Positions 19,816-28,905 of a DNA stretch of 64,000 nucleotides are shown here, in pieces. Within the stretch, counting starts at the first letter, position 1; every line of letters starts with the position of its first letter. This DNA is from a cf. Phormidesmis sp. LEGE 11477 (lineage in GTDB: Bacteria > Cyanobacteriota > Cyanobacteriia > Phormidesmidales > Phormidesmidaceae): the NCBI RefSeq assembly GCF_015207105.1, contig NZ_JADEXO010000014.1, positions 1 through 64,000 of the forward strand, read 5' to 3'. The translations under genes and the position numbers were made by a program. The notes beneath the pieces were generated by a model. The model saw nothing but the letters and a program-made list of their open reading frames with translations. It searched no databases and was not told where the DNA came from.

Positions 19816-20703
19816 TTAGTAGTGGAATGGGATTGTGAGCAGCGGCGTCAGTGAGAGCGACACGGCTAACCAATGTTCGGGCAGGAGCCTAAGCGATTTA
19901 ACATCTTCGCCAAGTAGCGCGTCCACTCTTTGGTTGAGACGGCTCTGAGGAGTCGGCCAGCTAAATCCAGGGCAAATCTCTTCTGTCGTCGTTAGCGGAG
20001 CCTGGATAACGCTCAGCAGTGACTCTGCTAGGACCAGCGCATCAACACTCTTGGCGGCCCAGCGGTCGGCTCTAATTTCTCGAAGCAGCATCAACTCTTG
20101 CCATAGTGCCTCAGTGTAGGGCAGCCAGCGAGTAAGACGACGCAAGCCCCCCAACCAAAGGAACCAAAAAGTGTCACGATAATGGGCGTGTCCGGCTTCG
20201 TGAGCAACGACTGCATGCAGATGTTCTTCATCTAAACAGTCAAGCAACCCCTGACTGAGGACGAGTTCAGATGACCACAGGCCGACTCTAGCGCAGTAGA
20301 CAACCGCAGAGTCTATGCATCTGCTGGTTGCGATACCGTCGGCAGTTTGAATGGTGTGTATGGGATAGTTGTGGACGGCATGACGCCGCATCTGCAGCGA
20401 CAGCCAGCTGAGCTTGGCCCAGAGAGCTAGGGCGCTTAAAATGAAGCCGAAAGAAATGAGATAGCTGAGCTGACCGTCTAAATGACGAGAACTGCTAAAG
20501 CCCATCACAACGATTGCGATCGCAGTCGTCAACAGCAATAGCGGCGGTGCGACGAACGCAGCTAGGGCACGGGTCCAGCGAGCAGACCACTGATGAGCTG
20601 GCCGGTGAGCAAGGCGCTGAGCCGGTGAAGCTATGAACTGACTGAGCACACGAGCAGCGATCGCAATTACAATCGATAGCCCGATCATCTGGAGGTGCAT
20701 CAC
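19816..20703 (-). CDS. M56-family membrane metallopeptidase (BlaR1-like)
   Basis: 295 residues. The zinc motif HEAGH lies in HAVVAHEAGHAHYRD, with a downstream glutamate in LREIRADRWAA, as in M48/M56 peptidases. There are membrane spans at both ends, and no C-terminal penicillin-binding sensor domain like that of BlaR1. Its start overlaps the stop of the BlaI-type gene by 4 bp, so the two form an operon. In characterised systems the peptidase inactivates the BlaI repressor. Here no beta-lactamase gene is near, so the signal and regulon are unknown. Confidence 0.85.
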   Translation of the reverse strand: MMHLQMIGLSIVIAIAARVLSQFIASPAQRLAHRPAHQWSARWTRALAAFVAPPLLLLTTAIAIVVMGFSSSRHLDGQLSYLISFGFILSALALWAKLSWLSLQMRRHAVHNYPIHTIQTADGIATSRCIDSAVVYCARVGLWSSELVLSQGLLDCLDEEHLHAVVAHEAGHAHYRDTFWFLWLGGLRRLTRWLPYTEALWQELMLLREIRADRWAAKSVDALVLAESLLSVIQAPLTTTEEICPGFSWPTPQSRLNQRVDALLGEDVKSLRLLPEHWLAVSLSLTPLLTIPFHY

Positions 20704-21179
20704 TGCTGCTGGCCTCCTTGCTGAGGGTCTTGCTGCTGATCTTGAGACAACTGATTTTGAGACGACTGGTCTCTAGCTATTCTAGCGGCCTTTACTTTCT
20801 GGGCGATCGCATCTAGCTGGTCTAGGCTGTGGTCATCTAGCGTGTCGGCAAAAGCAGCGACAATCTCTGGACTGCCAACCGCTAAGAACTGATGCAGCTG
20901 CTGGTGAGCCTTGAGAATTTCGGCGCTGCGGCGCGAGACCAGCGCTTTCCAAATGTGAATTCGATTCTGGCGATCGCAGCTTACCCAGCCCTTCTTGGTC
21001 AGTCGCTTCAGCACAGTCGATACGGACGAATACGTCAGTTCTCGTTCAATATCTTCCAAGATGTGCTGATGGATAGCCGTAGCCGAGGTTGGGCCAAGCA
21101 GCCACAAAATCTCAACAATCTCAGCCTCAAGCGGCCCTAACGACAGGTTTTGAGGCTGATACGACGGAAATGGAGTCAT
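20700..21179 (-). CDS. BlaI/MecI/CopY-family transcriptional repressor
   Basis: 159 residues. The winged-helix domain occupies about residues 10-85: LGPLEAEIVEILW, TAIHQHILEDI, LTYSSVSTVLKRLTKKGWV, as in BlaI-type repressors. The C-terminus ends in a glutamine-rich tail (QNQLSQDQQQDPQQGGQQQ) that is not part of the family. It is the first gene of the pair with the M56 peptidase and probably represses its own operon plus unknown targets. In some cyanobacteria BlaI-type proteins act on electron-transport or metal genes. Confidence 0.88.
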   Translation of the reverse strand: MTPFPSYQPQNLSLGPLEAEIVEILWLLGPTSATAIHQHILEDIERELTYSSVSTVLKRLTKKGWVSCDRQNRIHIWKALVSRRSAEILKAHQQLHQFLAVGSPEIVAAFADTLDDHSLDQLDAIAQKVKAARIARDQSSQNQLSQDQQQDPQQGGQQQ

Positions 21180-21263
21180 CTGCGATATTACCGTAGCGTC
21201 TTAGCCCCTAAAGCCTATCATCTGAGTCAAAATCGTTAGTCGACGGGTCGTCAACCAACTCCG

Positions 21264-22526
21264 CTACACGCTGACCACCTCTCGTTTAGCCACAGCCGAT
21301 TTTAGCTCTGCGACCTTGTCCGTTTTCTCCCAAGGCAAATCGAGATCGTCTCGGCCAAAGTGACCATAAGCAGCCACATCTTGATAGAAACGACCACCCC
21401 GCTCTGAAGGCAGCTTGTTTAGGTTGAAGGTTTCGATGATGCCAGCGGGTCGCAGCTCAAAGTGGTTAGTGATTAGCGCTAGCAGCTTGTCATCTGAGAC
21501 AGTGCCAGTACCAAAAGTCTCAACAAAAATGCTCGTTGGTCTAGCCACACCGATCGCATAGCTGAGCTGCACTTCGCATCTATCAGCTAGTCCTGCTGCC
21601 ACAATGTTTTTAGCGACGTATCGGCAAGCATAGGCCGCGCTGCGATCGACCTTAGTCGGGTCTTTGCCAGAAAAGGCACCGCCGCCGTGCCTAGAGTAGC
21701 CGCCATAGGTATCCACAATGATCTTCCGCCCGGTTAAGCCAGAATCACCTTGAGGTCCACCAATAACAAACTTTCCGGTGGGATTCACTAAAAAGCGAGT
21801 TTTTTCGGAAGGCTGAATATCTAAGCCTGCAAAAGCAGGTAAGACAACCGCTTTCCACAAGTCTTTTTTGATGCGAGCTTGTACATCCTGGTTACTGCTC
21901 AAACCGTCAAAGGTTTCCTGATGCTGAGTAGAAACCAGAATGGTATCAATGCCAACTGGCTGACCGTCTTCATATTCAATGGTGACTTGAGTCTTTCCAT
22001 CTGGGCCTAGATAGGCGAGCTGACCACTCTTTCTAACGGCAGCTAGCTCGCGAGAAATTCTGTGGGCTAGGCTAATAGGCAAAGGCATCAGCTCGGGCGT
22101 TTCATTACAGGCAAATCCAAACATAATGCCTTGGTCGCCCGCGCCAATAGCGTCCCAACGCTCATCGCTCGTCTGTTCACGGGTTTCTTGAGCCTGGTCT
22201 ACACCCTGGGCAATGTCGGCTGACTGCTCATCTAGGGCGATTAGAACAGAGCAGCTATCAGATGAGAAGCCGTTATTCTTGGGATTGGTATAGCCAATTT
22301 CGGCAATTTTCTCACGAACAACTTTGACAAAGTTCGCAGAGGCACTAGAAGAGATCTCTCCAGTCACAACGACTAAACCCGTATTGACAACGACCTCAGC
22401 AGCGACTCTACTGCTGGGATCTAGGGCCAGCATTGTGTCTAGAATAGTGTCCGAAATCTGATCACAAATTTTATCGGGGTGTCCCTCTGTGACCGACTCT
22501 GACGTAAACAGATAGCGACGAGACAA
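21264..22526 (-). CDS. metK: S-adenosylmethionine synthetase
   Basis: Makes SAM from methionine and ATP; 420 residues. Landmarks: [20 protein letters not shown] at the N-terminus (metal and ATP ligands), [12 protein letters not shown], the flexible loop, [21 protein letters not shown] and [19 protein letters not shown]. Full length with no oddities. It stands downstream of the HAD gene; a strong hairpin lies in the 194-bp gap before it. Confidence 0.97.
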   Translation of the reverse strand: MSRRYLFTSESVTEGHPDKICDQISDTILDTMLALDPSSRVAAEVVVNTGLVVVTGEISSSASANFVKVVREKIAEIGYTNPKNNGFSSDSCSVLIALDEQSADIAQGVDQAQETREQTSDERWDAIGAGDQGIMFGFACNETPELMPLPISLAHRISRELAAVRKSGQLAYLGPDGKTQVTIEYEDGQPVGIDTILVSTQHQETFDGLSSNQDVQARIKKDLWKAVVLPAFAGLDIQPSEKTRFLVNPTGKFVIGGPQGDSGLTGRKIIVDTYGGYSRHGGGAFSGKDPTKVDRSAAYACRYVAKNIVAAGLADRCEVQLSYAIGVARPTSIFVETFGTGTVSDDKLLALITNHFELRPAGIIETFNLNKLPSERGGRFYQDVAAYGHFGRDDLDLPWEKTDKVAELKSAVAKREVVSV

Positions 22527-22583
22527 TAGCCAATTCTCCTTAACCTGAGATGCGAAGCCTTTTTAGATAGCTTTAGATGACTC

Positions 22584-22613
22584 ACAAAACGCACAGGGGG
22601 CCGTGTGTTTTGT
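22584..22613 (-). promoter_or_regulatory. hairpin in the metK leader
   Basis: ACAAAACGCAC (22584-22594) pairs with GTGTGTTTTGT (22603-22613), 11 bp with one mismatch that is G-U on one strand, loop 8 nt. It lies 58 bp upstream of the metK start. There is no following U-run, so it is not a standard terminator. It does not match a SAM riboswitch that I can recognise. Confidence 0.45.
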
Positions 22614-22720
22614 CTGACATGATATCCAAAGTACCTCGTTATGCTGTCTGTACACCAATCGAAAGCACTAATAGGCTTCTAGCTGAAACGTTCAACGTGG
22701 CAATTTTTTGGCCAGTTAAG

Positions 22721-23452
22721 CTAGCAGCGAATTTGTGACAGGTGCGAAAATGTTCTGACAGTTGGTGCGAGGGTAGGCGATCGCGTCCAGCCGCCAACCA
22801 TCCCTAAAAAGCCAGCCGCCCCTTGTTTTGCCAGCATTAGATCAGAAGCAGAGTCGCCAACAACTAGGGTTTCGCCGGGACTAACAGACAGAGATTTACA
22901 GGCAAACGATAGAAACCCTGGCTGTGTTTTGAGCGGGAAGCCCTGAGCCGCACCGCAATACCAGCCGATTTCAGCTAGATCATAGTGCTCTACGAATTTG
23001 GCCACCTCTGAATGAAGATCGCAAGAAACAATACCAAGCTTGATATTAGCTAGCGATAGCCGAGACAGCAGCGAGCGCACGCCTTCTAGCAAAGGAGTCT
23101 GCTCAACTTTTGGCGCGAGGGCAATATCGGCCTGGGCAAAAGCGGATTGAGCGATTGTCTGGGCTTCAATCCAGCCTGTACCAGTGGCCGCAATATAGGC
23201 AGCAGCCGCCACTTCATTTTCTTGGCGGCTGCCCACTGCTAGCAGTCCAGTCGGATCGAGGCTGCTTGTTGTTAGGCCAAAGGCGGCCAGCAAGTTGGCA
23301 TGGAAAGCGGGGGGCTGGTTTGGAATGGATTGCGATCGCGCCATTCCCACCTTGCCTAGATACTCCTCGACATTCGCTAGCGTGCCATCTTTGTCAAATA
23401 AAACGGCCCGAATTGATTCAAACTTATGATCGTGGCAATAGATAGTTGCCAT
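22721..23452 (-). CDS. HAD-superfamily phosphatase
   Basis: 243 residues. Motif I is FDKDGTLANVEE (D20, D22), motif II LGIVSCDLHSE, and motif IV VVGDSASDLMLAKQGA. A helical cap lies between motifs I and II. It resembles phosphoglycolate-phosphatase-like or beta-phosphoglucomutase-like HAD proteins. The substrate cannot be assigned. It lies between rps1 and metK on the same strand but is separated from rps1 by a terminator. Confidence 0.85.
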   Translation of the reverse strand: MATIYCHDHKFESIRAVLFDKDGTLANVEEYLGKVGMARSQSIPNQPPAFHANLLAAFGLTTSSLDPTGLLAVGSRQENEVAAAAYIAATGTGWIEAQTIAQSAFAQADIALAPKVEQTPLLEGVRSLLSRLSLANIKLGIVSCDLHSEVAKFVEHYDLAEIGWYCGAAQGFPLKTQPGFLSFACKSLSVSPGETLVVGDSASDLMLAKQGAAGFLGMVGGWTRSPTLAPTVRTFSHLSQIRC

Positions 23453-23503
23453 AGGGTTTCTTTGTCATATATGTGGTGAAATACGCAAAAGCTGAAAGCA
23501 TAA

Positions 23504-23533
23504 AGAAGGAAAGGCCAACTGACCTTTCCTTCT
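23504..23533 (-). terminator. terminator after rps1
   Basis: Perfect 11-bp stem: AGAAGGAAAGG (23504-23514) with CCTTTCCTTCT (23523-23533), loop 8 nt. Read on the minus strand the stem continues into CTTCTTTATGC. It lies 115 bp after the rps1 stop. Confidence 0.75.
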
Positions 23534-23611
23534 AAGCACCGTAGCTCAAAGACTATATTTCGAGCTCGAAGAGATATAAACAGTGACGTAGCCTATCGCT
23601 AGTGCCTACGC

Positions 23612-23667
23612 CTCAGATTCCAAGTCTCAGACTCCAAAACTCAAACTCTATGCCTCGGTCTCTACCA
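23612..23667. repeat. 14-bp tandem repeat, 4 copies, across the rps1 stop codon
   Basis: Plus-strand units CTCAGATTCCAAGT, CTCAGACTCCAAAA, CTCAAACTCTATGC and CTCGGTCTCTACCA start at 23612, 23626, 23640 and 23654. The rps1 stop codon (23648-23650) is in the third unit, so the last codons of rps1 are part of the array. Confidence 0.8.
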
Positions 23668-24622
23668 ACTGTTCTTCTACCACATAGCCATCATCACTAA
23701 CAGCCTCTCCAGACTCGCCTAACGCCTTCTGACGTAGCTGCTCGCGATAGCGCTCCGCCATCTCTTCTGCCTTGTCATAGACCAGATCAGGATTTTTCAC
23801 CATGTCACCCGGTTCCGGCTCTAGCTGCTTGGTCGAAAGTGAAATCCGTCCTCGCTCAGCATCTAGATCAATAATCATCACCTTAATTTCGTCATTCACA
23901 TTCAAAACGGAATTAGGCGTATCGATGTGGTCGTGAGAAATCTCAGAGATGTGAAGCAGACCGCTGACGCCACCGATGTCAATAAACGCACCGTATGGCT
24001 TCAGGCCACGCACCGTACCTAGCACGACTTCGCTGACCTGTAGACCGTTCATCTTGCGCTCGACTAGCGCTCGGCGGTGGCTCAGAACCAGACGATTGCG
24101 CTCTTCGTCCACTTCCAAGAACTTCAGCGGCAGCTCTTCTCCGACCAAATCTTCTTTAGGTTTGCGGGTGCTGATGTGAGAGCCTGGAATAAATCCGCGC
24201 AGACCCTCGATTCGCACCAGTGCGCCACCTCGGTTAGTCGCAAAGACAAGTGAACGAACAGTCGCGTCTTCTTGCTGAAGCTGACGAACGCGCTCCCAGG
24301 CGCGCATGTACTCAATGCGGCGAATAGAAAGCGTTAGCTGACCGTCTTCGTTATCGTCTGTCAGAATAAAGAATTCGCGAGTCTCATTTGACTGGAGAAC
24401 TTCTTCGGCACCTTCAACTCGGTTGATAGACATCTCCTGAATCGGGAGATAAGCAGCTGTTTTAGCACCAATATCGATCAGAGCACCCCGAGGTTCGATG
24501 CTAAATACGGTTCCTGGAACGATATCACCGGGGTTGAAATTGTAGTCGTATTGGTCTAAGAGTGCTGCAAAATCGTCGTGTGTAAAACCAATGTCTGCGC
24601 TTTGAGTATCCGAGTTGGCCAT
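23648..24622 (-). CDS. rpsA: 30S ribosomal protein S1
   Basis: 324 residues with three S1 RNA-binding domains (about 33-102, 120-185 and 200-269), the usual short cyanobacterial/chloroplast form. Landmarks: GDIVPGTVFSIEPRGALIDIG and GTVRGLKPYGAFIDIGGVSG. It binds mRNA at initiation. The acidic C-terminal tail (EEQLVETEA) ends inside a 14-bp repeat array. Gene order psbB-psbT-nrdR-rps1 on this strand is conserved in cyanobacteria. Confidence 0.96.
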   Translation of the reverse strand: MANSDTQSADIGFTHDDFAALLDQYDYNFNPGDIVPGTVFSIEPRGALIDIGAKTAAYLPIQEMSINRVEGAEEVLQSNETREFFILTDDNEDGQLTLSIRRIEYMRAWERVRQLQQEDATVRSLVFATNRGGALVRIEGLRGFIPGSHISTRKPKEDLVGEELPLKFLEVDEERNRLVLSHRRALVERKMNGLQVSEVVLGTVRGLKPYGAFIDIGGVSGLLHISEISHDHIDTPNSVLNVNDEIKVMIIDLDAERGRISLSTKQLEPEPGDMVKNPDLVYDKAEEMAERYREQLRQKALGESGEAVSDDGYVVEEQLVETEA

Positions 24623-24825
24623 GCTAGATTTTTCCTACAGTTATTCTGTCTCCGCGAACGAGTGAACACCTCGCGATCACAGCCATTTTCCAAGATCTTT
24701 TGATCTCTGCGTTCGGCTTACGTAATCGCTTATAAATCTTACTAAGGTTTTCAGTTAGAAAAGGCAATCGACGCCTTTGAGGTCTCCTGTCACAAGAATA
24801 ATCATCATAGAACACAGAGGATACA

Positions 24826-24852
24826 AAACGCCATCATTTTTAACAGGCGTTT
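24826..24852 (-). terminator. probable terminator after nrdR
   Basis: AAACGCC (24826-24832) pairs with GGCGTTT (24846-24852), loop 13 nt. On the minus strand it is followed by a weak T-rich stretch (TTTTGTATCC). About 100 bp downstream of the nrdR stop. Confidence 0.5.
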
Positions 24853-24915
24853 GAGCCTTTGCCGCATTATTTTGAGCTCGCCGCTTTGAAGCTCACCCCC
24901 TCAATCGAAGCAATA

Positions 24916-24943
24916 TTCAAGCGCTATAGTTCGAGCGCTATAG
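24916..24943. repeat. 14-bp tandem repeat after nrdR
   Basis: TTCAAGCGCTATAG (24916-24929) and TTCGAGCGCTATAG (24930-24943), one mismatch, 9 bp beyond the nrdR stop codon. More diverged 14-mers may continue to about 24870. Confidence 0.9.
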
Positions 24944-24952
24944 AAGGATTGG

Positions 24953-25573
24953 CTAGGCATTGCTGGGTAGTGGTACTCGATCTGCCGCTTTTTCTCTACT
25001 AGTAGAGTTATCAGTTGAGTCAGATGCCCCAGAACAATCAACACCGACTGAAGCGTAGTTGGGCTCAGCGTTCTCTTCCTTGGTCGCGGTCTTTCCCGAA
25101 TGATCGTCACGAGCTTGCGTGTGGTCGTCTTTGAGGTGATTAAGTGCCTCTGCAAAGTCACGAATTCCTTGAAACTGTCGATAGACTGAGGCAAAACGGA
25201 CGTAGGCGACTTCGCTGACGGATTTGAGATGACTTAATACCAGCTCACCAATTTCTTCGCTAGTAACTTCCCGAATGACTTTTTGCTGTAGCCCAGCTTC
25301 AATATCATCCACGATACGCTCAATAGTTTGAGCGGTGACACCCGTTTTTTCACAGGCGGTAATAATACCACGCAGCAGTTTGGAACGATCAAAAGACTCG
25401 CGATCGCCTCTTTGTTTAAGTACCGTAATAGGTACATATTCGATTCGCTCGTAGGTCGTGAAGCGGCGTTCGCATTCTAAGCACTCACGACGGCGGCGGA
25501 TGCTGCGCTCAGACTCTGCCGATCTCGATTCTAGAACACGGTTATTTGGATACTGGCAAAATGGACACTGCAT
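24953..25573 (-). CDS. nrdR: transcriptional repressor NrdR
   Basis: Zinc-finger and ATP-cone repressor of ribonucleotide reductase genes, 206 residues. The zinc ribbon is C3-x2-C6 and C31-x2-C34 ([26 protein letters not shown]), followed by the ATP-cone (about 47-140). The conserved protein normally ends near residue 155-160. Here a hydrophilic tail of about 50 residues rich in Asp, Ser, Thr and Glu is added. No nrd gene is in the window, so it acts in trans. Confidence 0.94.
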   Translation of the reverse strand: MQCPFCQYPNNRVLESRSAESERSIRRRRECLECERRFTTYERIEYVPITVLKQRGDRESFDRSKLLRGIITACEKTGVTAQTIERIVDDIEAGLQQKVIREVTSEEIGELVLSHLKSVSEVAYVRFASVYRQFQGIRDFAEALNHLKDDHTQARDDHSGKTATKEENAEPNYASVGVDCSGASDSTDNSTSREKAADRVPLPSNA

Positions 25574-25757
25574 GACAGGTCAGTCTCTAAAAGACGAGCT
25601 TTCTGTAGGGTTCCCCTACTGCAACGTTACGACAAAACGAGCTTAACTAACACGATTGCCAGAGAAAATGTCTTAGCAGAAACGCACCAGACGGGTTGAT
25701 GAAGTCTAGCAATGAACTGAATAGCTGCTATCAAACAAACCTTCAAATAGTCAGAAA

Positions 25758-25800
25758 GCTGACGCTAATCAACCTCTTTCAAGGAAGATCAAGCGCCAGC
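25758..25800 (-). terminator. hairpin after psbT
   Basis: GCTGACGCT (25758-25766) pairs with AGCGCCAGC (25792-25800), with one G-U pair on the minus-strand RNA. The loop is 25 nt, and TTTCTG follows. It lies just past the psbT stop and is a plausible but weak terminator of psbBT. Confidence 0.45.
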
Positions 25801-25853
25801 CCTCTTTTGATAATAACGGTCTCGAAATACCGCTAATCAGTAGCCTGTATCGA

Positions 25854-25952
25854 TTAGTCTTTGGTAATTTTTGGGGGTTCGCGAAATGCGATCGCAAAAA
25901 ACAAAGTTCCAATAATACAAGCAAAAATCAAAATGTAAGCAACAGCTTCCAT
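25854..25952 (-). CDS. psbT: photosystem II protein T
   Basis: 32 residues, a single membrane helix. The start MEAVAYILIFACIIGTLFF and the end REPPKITKD are diagnostic. It sits at the PSII dimer interface near the QA site. It lies 112 bp downstream of psbB in the conserved order. A HIP1 octamer (25888-25895) falls inside the coding sequence. Confidence 0.97.
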   Translation of the reverse strand: MEAVAYILIFACIIGTLFFAIAFREPPKITKD

Positions 25953-26064
25953 AACGCATTCTCCAAATGAACGACATCTTGCCCTGAACCGAAATTGCCT
26001 CGAACCAGAGCAAAAACTAAGACAGGCTCTAACACTATATTAGAGCCTACCCTAGCCGATTAAC

Positions 26065-27591
26065 TTACTTAGAAACCTTAGTTGAGAGGTCACCTACCTT
26101 CTGATAGAAACCCCACTCAACCTGCTGAGGCGATAGGTCAGGATCGACACCCGCAAATACGTCTCTAAATAACGTACGAGCGCCATGCCAGATATGACCA
26201 AAGAAGAACAGCAGCGCAAAGACCGCATGTCCGTAGGTAAACCAGCCGCGAGGACTAGAACGGAATACACCGTCAGAATCCAGCGTTGCCCGGTCAAACT
26301 CAAACGGTTCACCCAACTGAGCTTTACGCGCATAGCGCTTAACTGCAGCGGGGTCTGTAATATGCTGGCCGTCTAGCTCACCACCGTAGAAGTCAACAAC
26401 TACGCCAGTCTGCTCAAAGCTATACTTCGATTCAGCTCGGCGGAACGGGATGTCAGCGCGCAAGTTCTGGTCCTTATCAACAAGAACAACTGGGAAAGTC
26501 TCAAAGAAGTTAGGCAAGCGACGAACCGTTAGCTCGCGGCCATCACCATCGTGAAAGACAGGATGCCCTAGCCAAGCAGTCGCAATACCATCGCCTGTAT
26601 TCATCGGGCCAACGCGGAACAAACCACCCTTGGCAGGGCTGTTGCCTACATAGTCGTAGAACGCAAGCTTCTCAGGAATACTGGCGTAAGCTTCTTCCTC
26701 AGAAGCACCGCCAGCAACAGCTCGCTGTACACGTCGGTCGATCTCTTCGGCGAAGTAGCTGCCATCCCACTGATAGCGAGTTGGGCCAAACAGTTCAATG
26801 GGTGTCGTCGCAGAGCCGTACCACATTGTGCCAGCTACGATGAAAGCCGCAAAGAATACAGCCGCAATCGAGCTAGATAGCACGGTCTCGATATTACCCA
26901 TACGCAGCGCTTTGTACAGCCGCTGTGGCGGACGAACCGTGAGGTGAAATAGCCCAGCCACAATGCCGACAATACCTGCCGCAATATGGTGAGCAACCAC
27001 GCCACCTGGATTAAACGGGTTAAAGCCAGCCGGTCCCCACTCAGGAGCAACCCCCTGAACATGGCCAGTCAAGCCATACGGATCAGAAACCCACATGCCA
27101 GGTCCCCAGAGACCTGTGAGATGAAACGCTCCGAAACCGAAGCACAGTAGACCAGAGAGAAATAGGTGGATGCCGAACATCTTAGGCAAGTCCAGAGCAG
27201 GCTCGCCCGTACGGGGGTCGCGGAAAAGCTCTAGATCCCAAAACACCCAGTGCCAGCAAGCTGCCAAGAACAGCAGGCCGGACAATACGATGTGAGCGAG
27301 TGCCACACCTTCAAAAGACCAAAAGCCAGGGCTTACACCCGTAGCTCCGGTTACGTCCCAGCCGCCCCAAGACCCTGTTACACCCAATCGGGTCATAAAA
27401 GGAAGCACGAACATGCCCTGCCGCCACATGGGGTTGAGCACTGGATCGCTTGGATCAAAAGTGGCTAGCTCGAACAGGGCCATAGAACCTGCCCAGCCGG
27501 CTACAAGTGCCGTATGCATTAAATGTACAGAAATCAAACGCCCTGGGTCATTCAGAACGACTGTATGTACTCGGTACCAAGGTAGACCCAT
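26065..27591 (-). CDS. psbB: photosystem II CP47 chlorophyll apoprotein
   Basis: Core antenna of photosystem II, 508 residues. It starts [20 protein letters not shown] and has six membrane helices with the paired histidines that bind chlorophyll (for example [32 protein letters not shown]). The large lumenal loop lies between helices V and VI (about 255-450). Full length, no abnormalities. Co-transcription with psbT is expected. Confidence 0.99.
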   Translation of the reverse strand: MGLPWYRVHTVVLNDPGRLISVHLMHTALVAGWAGSMALFELATFDPSDPVLNPMWRQGMFVLPFMTRLGVTGSWGGWDVTGATGVSPGFWSFEGVALAHIVLSGLLFLAACWHWVFWDLELFRDPRTGEPALDLPKMFGIHLFLSGLLCFGFGAFHLTGLWGPGMWVSDPYGLTGHVQGVAPEWGPAGFNPFNPGGVVAHHIAAGIVGIVAGLFHLTVRPPQRLYKALRMGNIETVLSSSIAAVFFAAFIVAGTMWYGSATTPIELFGPTRYQWDGSYFAEEIDRRVQRAVAGGASEEEAYASIPEKLAFYDYVGNSPAKGGLFRVGPMNTGDGIATAWLGHPVFHDGDGRELTVRRLPNFFETFPVVLVDKDQNLRADIPFRRAESKYSFEQTGVVVDFYGGELDGQHITDPAAVKRYARKAQLGEPFEFDRATLDSDGVFRSSPRGWFTYGHAVFALLFFFGHIWHGARTLFRDVFAGVDPDLSPQQVEWGFYQKVGDLSTKVSK

Positions 27592-27998
27592 TGACTACGC
27601 TCCTCCTTGTTTTGCTAAAAAAATGTTGATTGCCTACTTAAACTTTTGTGAACATCAAAATTTGAGTCCAAACCGAGCTTTTGTAGAGCGAAGCCTGTTA
27701 ATAAAAATTTGATGTCCGCTAAAAAGACTTCAGATATTACTAAGGCTACCAGATATAGAACCTCTCCAAACCTGTAAAGTGGCGACTATATGGCGATTAT
27801 CCCTGCTTTTTGCCAAAGAAAAAGTAAGAAATTAGACCCGTCTGCCCAGGTTCGTACACAAAAATGTAAAAATGAAGGTGTATAAAGAAGTGTAACTATT
27901 CCTCAACCTTCAAAGCAAGCGTGAGGCAAACGAAATGGCCTGATAATAGATGGCCTAATCAGCAAAGACGCGGCAGAAATACAGATGGGACACAGCTC
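27592..27998. promoter_or_regulatory. divergent psbB / ferredoxin-like intergenic region
   Basis: 407 bp. AGGAG just upstream of the psbB ATG (27600-27604 on the reverse strand) is its ribosome-binding site. A TATAAA at 27881-27886 may be a -10 element for the ferredoxin-like gene. No RNA gene recognised. The frame of the downstream gene is open from 27921, but the first 26 codons look non-conserved. Confidence 0.5.
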
Positions 27999-28418
27999 AT
28001 GGTTAGTATTAAGTTTGTTAAAGAAAATAAGGAAATTGAGGTAGCTACTGGCTCAAACCTCAGGTTCAAGGCCCAGGAAAACAACATTGATATCTATACC
28101 TTCATGGGCAAGCTCACTCAGTGCGGTGGCTATGGTCAGTGCGGTACCTGCGTTGTGGATATCGTAGAAGGAGCGCATAACTTATCTCCTCGTAACGCGG
28201 TTGAAGATCGCATGCTTAAGAAACGCCCTTCAACCTGCCGATTGGCTTGTCAAACGGTCGTAAACGGCTCGATCAGCGTTGTGACCAAGCCTGATAAAAA
28301 GGAAAGCTTGAAAAAACTCAAAGCAGAAAAGGCAGCGCTTCAAGCTGCTGAAGCAGTTCCTCAAGAGTCAGCGGGCGAAGATAGCCCCTCTGGCAAAACC
28401 ATAGCCTCAGTGGATTAG
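27999..28418 (+). CDS. 2Fe-2S ferredoxin-like protein
   Basis: 139 residues from ATG 27999. A plant-type 2Fe-2S fold is indicated by C42-x5-C48-x2-C51 ([13 protein letters not shown]) and C84 (TCRLACQ). The ligand spacing resembles adrenodoxin-like and bacterial 2Fe-2S domains more than photosynthetic ferredoxin. A charged tail of about 40 residues ([16 protein letters not shown]) follows. Its place between psbB and psbM suggests a PSII or thylakoid role; that is inference only. GGGA at 27987 serves as ribosome-binding site. Confidence 0.85.
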   Translation: MVSIKFVKENKEIEVATGSNLRFKAQENNIDIYTFMGKLTQCGGYGQCGTCVVDIVEGAHNLSPRNAVEDRMLKKRPSTCRLACQTVVNGSISVVTKPDKKESLKKLKAEKAALQAAEAVPQESAGEDSPSGKTIASVD

Positions 28419-28500
28419 ACCTTGGCAGAACTGTCCTTTGGCAATCTCTTTAGTAATGTAGAAGGCAAGCGGACAGAGCGTGGAGTGCTATGCTGAGGCT

Positions 28501-28534
28501 GTCGGCTGCAAATATTTGTCGGCTGTAAATATTT
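28501..28534. repeat. 17-bp tandem repeat upstream of psbM
   Basis: GTCGGCTGCAAATATTT (28501-28517) and GTCGGCTGTAAATATTT (28518-28534), one mismatch, 18 bp before the psbM start. It may lie in the psbM promoter or leader. Confidence 0.95.
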
Positions 28535-28552
28535 AGGATTAGGTAGGGTCTT

Positions 28553-28663
28553 ATGGAAACTAACAAACTAGGCTTTGTTGCTAGCGTTTTGTTTGTCTTT
28601 GTTCCGACGGTATTTTTGTTGATTTTGTATATTCAAACTGCGAGTAAGAAGACAGGTACATAG
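28553..28663 (+). CDS. psbM: photosystem II protein M
   Basis: 36 residues, one membrane helix. The core [20 protein letters not shown] is diagnostic for PsbM, which stabilises the PSII dimer. The C-terminus (ASKKTGT) is a few residues longer than average. It stands about 130 bp downstream of the ferredoxin-like gene on the same strand. Confidence 0.96.
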   Translation: METNKLGFVASVLFVFVPTVFLLILYIQTASKKTGT

Positions 28664-28861
28664 CTCGCGACTAGAGGAGCTGACTGTAGAAATCATCGCC
28701 AAAAATATTAGCTATGTATGCTGGCGTACCCCCTAAACCATAAGGATATTACGAAGACAGTCTTGCAAAGGCTCAATCCGCCTAGCTTGGCTTCGTTTGG
28801 CTTGAATCTGCCTTAAATCTGCAGGGCAGCTCGTCTGGTCTAGTCCATTCCAATATCCAAA

Positions 28862-28905
28862 TAAAAAGCCCTTCAGATAGCGAGTATCAGGAGGGCTTCT
28901 TTTTA
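28862..28905. terminator. bidirectional terminator between psbM and pxcA
   Basis: AAAAAGCCCT pairs with AGGGCTTCTTTTT around a short inner hairpin (AGATA/TATC). There are T-runs on both strands. It overlaps the pxcA stop codon. Confidence 0.8.

Larger units (their letters stand above)
24623..24952. other. 330-bp rps1 leader / nrdR trailer region
   Basis: No coding region. A hairpin is at 24826-24852 and a 14-bp tandem repeat at 24916-24943 (both listed). The long rps1 leader may carry regulation, but I see no defined motif. Confidence 0.55.

Noticed and set aside
22527-22720. SAM riboswitch before metK
   Set aside because: Only one simple hairpin; none of the conserved cores of SAM riboswitch classes can be seen.
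28716-28746. Mini-ORF after psbM
   Set aside because: Only about nine codons and no supporting signal.
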